DNA of 64,000 nt from Aphelocoma coerulescens. Taxonomy: Eukaryota > Chordata > Aves > Passeriformes > Corvidae. The notes beneath the pieces were generated by a model, which worked only from the letters and a program-made list of their open reading frames with translations, did not search any database and had not been told where the DNA came from. The stretch lies in NCBI RefSeq assembly GCF_041296385.1, contig NC_091033.1, positions 11,178,001 through 11,242,000 on the forward strand, read 5' to 3'. Shown here piece after piece: positions 53,981 through 64,000 of the stretch (its first letter is position 1; each line of letters starts with the position of its first letter). The position numbers and the translations under genes are program-made.

Positions 53981-56900
53981 GTAAGTCAGAGGATTGAGGG
54001 GTTTTATTTTGGAAATGTATTTCTTGCAGGGAGGAAGGAATCCAAGTAAGATTCTGTGCCATTTAATTGTGAATTGTGGAAAAGGCATTACATGTAACAA
54101 TGAGAATGGTCTGGTGTTGAGTAGTAGTAGCATAGTAGCATCCCACTACTTAGTGTCTGATTTTGGGTGACCAGAAAGTCTTTTCAGCAGTAATTGAAAA
54201 TAATTCTGCCTGGTATCTTTGTTCAATGTGAGTGTAGATGAAGCTGCAAACTGCCAAAGTGTGACAATGGAATATTATCCAATAAAATGTTGTTATTTCA
54301 TTAGCACAAAAGACATTTTGACTTTTCAGGCAGTTTTGTCAGTAGTTTGTAACCTTTATGTGCTGCTCGATTCCCTCCTGTCCCTGCGTGCCCCCAGTAC
54401 CACAGAGCTCTCATGAACAGAGAAGCAGCTGATACAACACAAGAAAACTACCTACTTTTGCTTTAAATACCTTCAAAGTCTGATTTAAAAACTTACAGAT
54501 TTGAAGCTTATGATCATCTTTTTAGTCACTGGCATTCTGATACAAAAGGCAGACTTCCTATGTCCTTACCTCACCCTGTTGTGTCTAGGGCTGCAGCTTT
54601 TGTAGTAGCTTGTCTCATGCTTAGTGCTGAGCATCTCTGGACAAGGAATCTAGTCCTGAACTCGGTAGGTGAGTGAAAAGCAGGATGAGAAGCGTTTCTT
54701 TGCTCAAAATTGTTCTGCCCCTCCTTAAGTATCCTAGATTTGGGGATTTAATGTTATATATTTGCTGTTATTTTGAATCAGGCTTGGTGCTTGTATCCAC
54801 TTTGACTTTCAGCTGCAAATACTTGTGTGAACCTACACATTGCTTCCTGTCCTCCTAATAGTACATACAATAGCTGGATTCTTACTGGTCACTGTTTTCA
54901 GGGCAGTATGCAAAGAACAGCTAATTAAATTTTGCTAGTGACACTGAAATCAGTGGTGGTTTTAGTGGGTGGTCTTAGTAAAATACAAGTGGTCTTAGTA
55001 ATAACCCATCTCTTGGAACTCCTGACCAACCTCAGAGCAGTGCACCTGTCACATAAAGTAGATCAGGAATTACGTATTGTGTTACTAAACACTGTGTTTT
55101 TGTGTAATGTGCTATCTGTGGTCTGTGATGCCATGTAGTTTGATGAAGTCTATCAAACATTCTGTGTATCCAAGTACTAACTGGTATAAATATTCCTCTT
55201 CCTTTATTTTTTTTTTCTGTTGAAGATTGTTCCATATATGAGTAATTTGAATGACATGTTGCTAATTTAAAAAATAGCAGTAAAACTCAGATCTTGAAAT
55301 CCCAGTGCTTGATATTGAAGCCTGTAAATTGATAGGTTGGAAAAGCCTTCTTTTATTTATTGCCATAATGTATCAAAGGATTGATCCAGTTTAGTCTATT
55401 GCCATTTATACCTACATTTTTTGTTAATACTGCATTATAAACCTGATTATGGGGGAAAATACTACTGTGGAGTCCAGTGGGACCTTTTTTCAGGTAGCTG
55501 ATGTTTTCAGACTGCCACAGCATACTGAAATGTGTTACTCTTAGAAGCAGCATTGCCAGTCCTTAAGCAAAATTGGACCATAAATTGTTCCTTTGGAGTT
55601 CTTGATAGATCGAAGTAAAACAATACAGGTTCTAAGCACTTGGATTTTTATTAAGCACTTTTTTGTCTGTCCTACACTTAAATAAATATTTATAACTTCG
55701 AAAGAATAAGCATGACTTAAAATAAGCAAGTATATGTGACTGGATATATAGAATTTGGAAACTGAGTTCTTGCGTGATAAGACAGACTTAATATTGGAAA
55801 GGTTTTTTTTTAGTAGAACTGATTATTTTTCTTTTACATTGCTTTAGTTTGTTTTTTTTTATACTTTGTAAAAGTAGCCAGCTTTGAAAATGCTTTGCAT
55901 AAACCATTTCTTCCAAAACACTTAAAACTGATGGATGCTGTGCTCTTACAAACATCTCTCAGGCACAAGCACCTCTGGAAGTTTGGCCACGTGCAACTAC
56001 TGTGATCTTCAGCAGAGTGCAGGCACATTCGTAGTGAAAGGAGCATATATGACTGTGCTTTTGAAATTGTATTTTAAATGACAGCATCAGAGGTCAGATT
56101 TTTGGAGGCAGTTTGGTAGTGTGAAGCTGCAGTGCCTGTGTGCTGTGCACCTACTGTGTGCATCGAATTTGCATTCACAAGTTTGTTTTTAAAAGTTAGT
56201 AGTGTGTGCTAGTAAGAGTTTCTAAGTCAGTGCTTGAAATAGTTTGAAATCATACACTGCACACACAGCTTTTTACAACAAGAATTATAAACACTGAGAA
56301 AGAAAATTCTGATGGAAGGTTTGACCATGACAGCACAGGCTTTACGGTTATTTTCTTATCCAGAATTACTGTTCTAGCTCTCCAAAATACAGTTACAGTG
56401 TCACATGTATGGAAAGCAGAATATAAAATGTCAGCAGGAGTTACTAAGCTGTGACTTGAAAATTAGGAACCTTTCAAGGTTTCAAATGTTTTCTTCAAAA
56501 GAGCGCATGGCAAATAAACTCCATCAATGGTCTTTAAAACAGATTACTTTTAGAATAATACTTTGTATCTTATCAAGGCAATTGTGCAACAAACCTTGAC
56601 TGACCAAATAGGAATGTTTGAAGAGCCAGTGGGCCATAATTGTTGTGACCTTACTGGATTTTGGTATATTTCTTCTCCAAGGAACTGGACTATTGAGAAT
56701 ACCTGTGTATTAATGATGGTCTTTCACTTCTGACATCTTTGAGGAGAAGACTGTTGTGCTTAGTCTTTTCTTCAGGAGCCTGTGTTTGGGTCTTTGTGCT
56801 CCAGTTGGACAGATTTGGGCAATGAAGGTCCCAAAATAACCCTATTTATACCTTCCTAGAAAAGACATGGAAATATTGTGAGATGATTCTGTAAGGGGGT

Positions 56901-59900
56901 GGGAACACAAGTTTATATAATACCTTCTTAAGGATGCAACACTAGTGAAACTGACTGGAAATAAATTGAATGAAGTTTGTTGTTTCTGAGCATTTCAGTA
57001 ACGAGAAATGTATTACATACAATAATATGGTAAGAGCTAGAAAATCAGTTGGTTTATTAAAGCAGTGAGTCAGTGTTCCACTGTTAGAGGTGCTCAATAA
57101 AGTGTAACTGGAGTTATGCCCTAAAATTTATCTTTTGCATTCCAAGAGTGTAAAGTGTTTAGAAGTCATTGCTGACACAGGGTAGAACTATCTTGTTAAA
57201 TGGCAAAACTTGGGTACTTTGAAACAATTTTTGAAAATCCCGTCTTGTCCAGCAGTGCTGTAGTACAAACCCAGCATCTGTGAATTTATGCATACTTAGC
57301 AGTACTGTCAACTTGGGGTTCAAAGGTGTGGTTTCTCTTTTTGCAAGTTTGTGTTGCTACTCTCTTCTGCTTTATCTTTATGCACAAACATCTCATAATA
57401 AGTTTTTAAGCTGAGTGCTTAGATGAAGGAGCAGATTGGTGAGTGCTGAAGGTATCCAGTAAGAATAGTATAGAGCAGGTAGGTCTGGACAGTTTTCTCT
57501 ACTAGCTTAGGTGAAATTGAAATCTAGAAACTTTCACTTCCCTCTGTCCCTCTCTTTTCTTTTACCTTCTGAGTGACTGTTAGTACTTATGAAAATCTGG
57601 TGGCTTGGCCATAAAGACTGGTATTTTCCTGATTAAATACACTTTGGTGACATGTAGTCCTGTTGAAGATAGCAGATAGGATGGCTTGTCTTCATGGGCT
57701 CTTTTTTAACTTCTACAGTCATGACCAGTTTTCCCACTAGCAGTAGAGCAGTTCTGCAGCTGTTGTAGAACAGAATTGTTTTGCCTTGTATCTAAAAATA
57801 AAACCTTTTTATTACTTTCCCAAAACTCAGTTGGATCTGCCAGTAGCTGATGATAGGGGATGAGACTATGAATTTCTTCATTGCTTGCTTTCTGGAGGGC
57901 ATCTCATGTGCCTCTTCTGTGGTGAGGACAGGATGGGCCTTTTATAGACTGAGAAACTGCTGGGGCCCCTTTAACAGTGGAACATTCCAGCGTTCTGAAG
58001 TCTACCAGTGGTTAAAACTTACTGCTGGTGCTTTCCAGAAGCAAAGAATACCTGAAAGAGCATCAGTGCTGTACATCTGCACATCCTGGAAGATGTTCTA
58101 CATGAATATGCATGCTCAAGGTTTTCTTCATGGCCTTGGAGGCTCAAAACTTCATTTGGTGTTAAATGGGAGCTTTTTTGTAGAAACCGATTGTTTTTTA
58201 GCTTGTGTTCATTATCCAAGAAGGATTTGAACTTAGGCCATGTTTATGGTGGCTTTAGAATGGGAAAACTACCTGAACATATGGTTTAAAGCATGGTTTT
58301 GGGTCCTTTTGACTTGAGCAGTCATACTTTTTGAAGCTGGAGTAACTGAAAAATAACTTCTGCAGTAGTTTTATTTCCTTCAGTTGGGAGTTGGGGTGGT
58401 AGGTGGTTGGGCAAAGGAGAGTGTATAAAAATGGAGAAGGGTGGCAACTGAGAAGAATCAAACAGTGTGTTACTTTTTTGTACTGAATGCCTCATTCTTT
58501 GGGTTGCCTTGTACTTGAAACATGTACCCCAGAAGTCCCCAAAGTAACTAGGATGTAGATAGATGAGGAAGTCATCAGAATTCCATAATATAAGGAATAC
58601 AGAAAGGAACAGAAGAAATACTATGAAGTAGTGGAATGTGGTTGTTTCTATTTCTCACTGACTAGTAAGCGAGTTCAAACATATCCTCATTATAGTTTCC
58701 CTGTATGTTCCATGTGCTGCCAATATTATGCCTGTTAACTGTGTTGGCATGGCTCGATTTTGTTAAAAATAATGTCTGCAATGCACCGTGACAATGGGGG
58801 CTTCTTAGAGTACTTACAGTATGTTTTACTTTCAAAGCATTTTACAGACTTAATCCTTGAAACATGCCTGTGTGGTTGGTAAATAAAGTAGTATGAACTC
58901 TGCTTTAGAGCTGGGGAAAAGAGCAAGTTAGAGAAGTTCTGACATGCCCAAGGCCATGCAGGAATCAATATTTTGCCAGGATTAGAGCTTGGGAGTCCTA
59001 TACTTGGCATGTAAAGCAGTATCTGTCTTTGTGGAAGATAGCTGTGGATCTCTTCTGCAGAACTCTTCTGGGTGAGGGGTGGATTTTATGTTCAAATCAT
59101 GCATCAGCAAAAGGAACATTCTGCTTTATTTGGAATCTGCTACATCAGATCTGCCATATGTCACCAGACTGAAAGTTGTGTTTGTTCGCATTGCAACTTC
59201 CATAACTGAGGACTCCTGCATGCTTGGCTTTGTACCCCAAAGAACCTGAGGCTCAGAGAGCTGTGCAATAGGGTTTTTTTGTTCTGTTAAAGAGTATCTT
59301 GATGTTGTGCACATCTGATAAGACTATGTCGTTAAGTGATGGGATCTAATGGGAATATAATTGTGATTCTGTTAAGCTATGAAAGCTATTAACTCTGATT
59401 ACATATTGTTCAGTTCTGTTATGAAAAGTACTGTTCCCCACAGCCTTTGGAAGTGCATGTATGGATATGTCTGTATGATCTTCAAATGGTGATCTTTCAA
59501 ATGGGGGTTTTGGGTATCCCTAAGCTTGTGATAAAAGTTTGGTCAATAATCAGAAGTGATTTATTTCTTTTGAGCTGTTCTGCACTCTGTAAGAAATTAC
59601 ATGTTTTCCATCCCTGAAAATCTAGCAGGTTGCATGTGAAACCTTCTTGGTTTGTGGACCACAAATTTGAATGTTGTCCAGAACTTGATTCCCTTACTAA
59701 CACAGGATGCTGCAGCCAAGTTAGCAAACAGATGAAAATGCATCCAGTTTCGTGCACTGATAAGACACAAATTATATCACAAACTCTTCAAATGAAGTGT
59801 TTTGGTGTACAAGAACTCTTACTGTTGTTTGTCTTCCCTGTTTTGGAAAATGATATGTAAATATAATTCTAAAAAGAATTATGAAGTAGTTCTAGAACAC

Positions 59901-62900
59901 AGTTGAAATATGGATATTAAAACTATCTGGGTTCGAGGAAAGAGAACATACTGGTGTGTGGAAAGGTTGCTTTATGTAAAAACTGTGTGATCAAATACAG
60001 AGTCTGCTCAGATGGAACTGGACATAGAAGTCACTTAACACATTAAACATCTTTTGTTAGTATATTCTTTTTTTGTCAGAAATATTAAAAATCAGCGTTT
60101 TTACCTGAAAATAGCTACTCTTGCCAAGATTATTGTTTGTGTTGAAACTTTATGAATGTTTATAACTATTTATCTGTCTAAATCTTCTTGAATTTGTTGT
60201 CATTGCTTCATGTAAAAAAACAGGGCTTTTGCTAGTTGGAAGACTGTTAGCAAGTTTAGTTTTATGTTAGGCATGTAATCTCTTGTGAAAAAAAGATTTG
60301 AAGAGGTAGTGGCATGAAGAAAAGAATTTTGAAAATACTGTTTGTCACAACTGAAGGCAATGATAGAGAGGAGATTTTAGTCGTGGTTAATAGACAGTTA
60401 TTTCAGGTGTATTATGAACCCTAAAGCTCTGTGTGAAGGAAGGCCAAACTCTAGGGAGAGTTGCTCATAGGTGACAAAGGGCTTTTTCTTTACACAGCTA
60501 CAGGTCTATTCCTGTGTGCATATAGTTGTATCAGCCCTCTTGCATCTGCTCCCTTGTAAGAGAAGCAAAATTGCTGATAGAACCTGTACACAGACCAGGC
60601 TGTAATTAAACAGGTATAAAGATTATCTGATCATCCATATTTCAGATTAGATGAGGCCTTTTTTTTTTTTTTTTTTTTTCATTCAGGCCATGGACATGTG
60701 AATAGAGCTTTTTGGTTGTTTTAAACCTTCTAGGATAGTTTTACCTCAGCTTACCCTGGAAATTTTTATCCCAGTTCTAATCTGTGGGAATTTCCTCCCA
60801 GAAATGCTGGTTGTCTTCTGGAGGTGCAGGTGTCTCAAGGAACTGAGAGCCAGTATTTTACCACAAAGCCTTCTGTCTTGGAGTAATTTTCTTCTGCTGT
60901 CTTTAACATAATATTTAATGTAAAATACAATAGTTGTCCTTGAGGTCTTATTTATGCTTTTAAGGTTTTTTTTTAAATACAGGATATTTTTTTGTGAGAA
61001 CAAAATGTTGATTAGTGTCACTGTATAATGGTATAGATTATCAGTAATCAGGAAAGAGCTGATAATTATAAGGAATTGATACACCTGCTGAGCACCTCAG
61101 TAGAGCTGTCTTTAAGGCATTGTACAAATGTAGCTGATCTTTGGGTCTGTAACTGTTGTCAGACTCCAAATAACTTTTTAAAAAGATGAGTTTCTCTACT
61201 TAGATTACCAGTAATCAGAAAGTTGCACTTTGAACATCAAAGGTTGATTCTCAGCAAAATGCGTGAATGTGTTATAAAATAGGTTAAATAGGGATGGTGC
61301 TTTTATTGTGTATTTGTACACAATTTAGTGCAAGGTCCAACTCAGATACCAAGCTCTTTTTGTGGGATTTGGAAAGGTATACTGATGAAAATAAGTAACT
61401 TTTTGCCATGGTAGATCTCTGTTTATAAATTTGAATTGTAACTTATGAGTGCTGCATTTCTTAATTTTGATGCTTTTTCCCTTAAAATGCATTACTAAAA
61501 TGTATTTTTCTGTAACACATAACCAGTACCAAGACAAGGAATAACATAAAACTCACAGCAGTGTGTAATATTATTTTACGTGACTGACATGACTGTCCTA
61601 AGATTTGTATTGAATTGAGGAACCCTCTCTTGTAAAAATGATCTAACTTATGATTGTAACTTGATTAATACATGCTTCCGAGAGTAGCTGAACTGTGAAA
61701 AGCTATCACAGTGCTTTTGTGCAGAATAAAGCACGTGCTGGATAGACTGTGCTGACAACCAGTGCAGTTGAAAAATGTGTGCTCTAGATAGCAGAGTATA
61801 AACAAAACCCAAGCAATGAGGTGTGGTGCCATGCTCGAGTCTTTCTGAGATGGTTTGGGGGGCAGCAAGGCTGTATTAAGTTGTCTGCACACCTTCCTTC
61901 AGTTTATTAGTCAAATATTTCTGTAAGGGAGGGTTAGATTTAGAGCCTCTCTCCGAACGTAATAACATCAGGTGCTTTCAGCCTAAGTGGTGGTGTGGCG
62001 AGTGGGACCAGTTGTGCTCACATGAGTCAGAAGTGCCAGCTCCAAGGAGTAGCACTGAGGAGTTGCAGCACCTGTGGCAAAAGAGTTGATGGAGGGGACC
62101 AGAAGAGTGTTTGTGGAGGGATCAGTGTGGGAGGAGAGATCTGGAGTAGGGAGGCTGACAGTGACTAAACTCTGTAGAAGTTAAAAGACAAGCATGAGGT
62201 GTTATTAGTTTTTAACAGACATATGTGCAGTCATGTTTGCAGTAGTATTAAGGGTGGATTGGAAGAAGATACAAGTGTTCATGCACTGAGCTTCAACCTG
62301 TTAGTTCCTTTCTTTCTTCCTTTTTACCAGTGTATTATTTGATTTTCTTTCTTTCCTTGTCCTCCATGGGGGAGGGGGAGAAAAGGCACTAATTATTTAT
62401 AAGTGTTAGTCATACCCAGTCATTAAGCTTAGTCATTACTCAGGACTGTGCATTTGATGGTTAGTAAAAATCAAAACGAAACCTGATTTTGTTGAAAAGC
62501 TTTCTAAATTCAAGCTTACAGGTGTGAAAATAATTCTGATTCTGTGTTCAGACTAACTGCAAAAGCAGAGCTATTTAGTAAATGTTGCTATCAGCCAAAT
62601 GGCATGTAATATCATGTCCCCGTTGATGGTTTGTATTGAACTTGCAGGCGTAGTGTTTGGCATATTCTCAAAGCAGAGTAATTCTGTATGGGCAGTGAGA
62701 GAGGCATGAACTCAGAGGAGGATGTGGAGGGAATCTTTCTGCTGAGGCTGCCTGAGGGAGCTGTCAGTCAGTGGAATTGTCCATTTCGGATCTCCACAGC
62801 TCTGGGTGAAAAGGTGGCATCAGCAAAGGGTTTTCTCACTGCTAGAATTACAAAGAGTGTACACCTAGAGTAGGGCATTCACAGTGGGGAGAAAGTAAAG

Positions 62901-64000
62901 TGTTCTTTATGGCTTCTCATGTGCTTAGCTGTTTTAGGCTGTTGTGTTCTGAAGGAAGAAAATGTTGATTTAGAGCATTACTCCTCATTAAGCATTTCTG
63001 TACAGACTGTGGTAATAAATGCAAAGTAACTCGGCCATTCCCATTTCTTCAGGTGCTTGAACAGCACTAATGTTGACACACCTTGGTACAGACAAACTGT
63101 CACAAATGAAGACAGGTTGAGTTTTAAAACTTCCTATTCAAAATAACTGATGTAAAGAATTAGTGACACTTTATTTTGTGTCTTCCTTTCTCAAACCCAA
63201 ATCTGATTTTGGTATAACCACTTTGTTGTTTGATTTAAGTATATTGAAATTAATGGCAGAGCTAAATCTGAATTGCTTGGAGATCAATAATTAAAGCAAT
63301 TGGTTTAGCTCTTGATAGTGTCTTTCTTAGCTGTTTTGACATCAGACAGATTTGTGTGATGATTGGGTTCCAATTTGACAGAGCACTCCGGTGTTTTGGC
63401 TTTGTATGCTTGACTAGAAAGGAATGTTAACACACTTTCAAGGAATATAGCTTTCCAGAGAAGTCAAAATAGTTTCAAATCACATTGTTGTTGAAGCATT
63501 TGTCAGTCGTTGCTATATAAAATGATGTATTTCCCAGAACAATTCTTACACACCTTTTGAAATGAACAGGTAAGATTTTTTTTCCATATGGGATCACTGT
63601 TAAATGCAGTGACTTTTTGGCTTTCCAACATTCCAACATTATTCCTTTAACTCTATTCTTAAAAGGTTTGTGAACCAATATTTTACAAATGATTCACTTC
63701 TTCACCTTTTAGACAGTACAGTTGAGTTGGGTTGTTTGAAACTGAACTCTTGCATAGTAAGAGTAAGGAAAAGCTTCTAAAATGAAACCGAGTTTTTTGT
63801 CTGCTGACTCTTGTAAGAAAGAACAAGCAGTTTTTCATAATGTGAACTTTCGTACTTGGTCTGTACAAAATGCACTTTCTGTGCACCACAGTGAGGATTC
63901 TTGAGGATATTTGCAAACATATCTTTCACCTGTGTTGGCAACAATGATAAATCAGCTGTTGAAGAATTAATTTTCCTGAGACCATAATGGCTGGTTAGAG
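53981..64000 (+). other. TAF4: TAF4 intron 2 (5' part)
   Basis: About 10 kb of AT-rich intron up to the window edge. I looked for the next TAF4 exon (expected to begin MVLVRSENGQLL) and did not see it. Contents: a T-run of about 20 at 60659-60679, a MIR-type fossil at about 58830-59020, and no CR1. No other gene is supported; reading frames here are short and isolated. Confidence 0.7.
58830..59020 (+). mobile_element. MIR-type SINE fossil in TAF4 intron 2
   Basis: The sequence follows the MIR layout in order: CAAAGCATTTTACAGACTTA, ATCCTTGAAACATGCCTGTG, GGTTGGTAAATAAAGTAGTA, GAGCTGGGGAAAAGAGCAAG, TCTGACATGCCCAAGGCCAT, then CAGGATTAGAGCTTGGGAGT. It is the longer and clearer of the two ancient SINE copies in the window. 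Boundaries are approximate. Confidence 0.75.

Overview
The window is a piece of bird nuclear genome, probably a microchromosome homologous to chicken 20. CR1 LINE fragments occur in both orientations, there are fossils of an older MIR-type SINE, genes have short CpG-island promoters, and spliced vertebrate genes can be followed exon by exon. The gene order matches human 20q13.33 (MTG2, SS18L1, PSMA7, LSM14B, TAF4). I could not identify the species.

Layout. 1-1.31 kb: first exons of MTG2 (minus strand, partial; a mitochondrial ribosome-assembly GTPase), with its CpG promoter and a CR1 fragment (about 1.51-2.1 kb) just upstream. 2.1-16.1 kb: SS18L1/CREST (minus, 11 coding exons, 402 aa, complete), a neuronal BAF co-activator. 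16.1-17.22 kb: a head-to-head promoter shared with PSMA7, invaded by a CR1 fragment. 17.22-22.55 kb: PSMA7 (plus, 7 exons, 248 aa, complete), proteasome subunit alpha-4. 22.7-24.6 kb: convergent intergenic spacer. 24.6-36.2 kb: LSM14B (minus, 9 coding exons, 423 aa with a cassette exon or 384 aa without), an mRNP/P-body protein. 36.2-50.4 kb: about 14 kb between two divergent promoters, with no recognised gene but a candidate small unannotated transcript. 50.63-64 kb: the first two coding exons of TAF4 (plus, partial, about 468 residues), a TFIID subunit, then the start of a long intron 2.

The genes do not form a single pathway. They are a conserved block of housekeeping and regulatory genes in transcription (TAF4, SS18L1), mRNA storage (LSM14B), proteolysis (PSMA7) and mitochondrial translation (MTG2), arranged as one divergent, one convergent and another divergent pair.

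Most unusual structures: (1) TAF4 intron 1, which interrupts what I recall as one long first exon in human, appears to be a decayed tandem array of roughly 100-bp units. Each unit looks like a 3' splice site plus the beginning of exon 2. (2) A phase-matched pair of putative coding exons on the plus strand, divergent from LSM14B, matches no protein I know. (3) A repeated TGCGTACGCC motif lies on both sides of the CR1 in the SS18L1/PSMA7 promoter. All exon boundaries were read by eye from splice signals and protein homology remembered from the families; no search or alignment was run.
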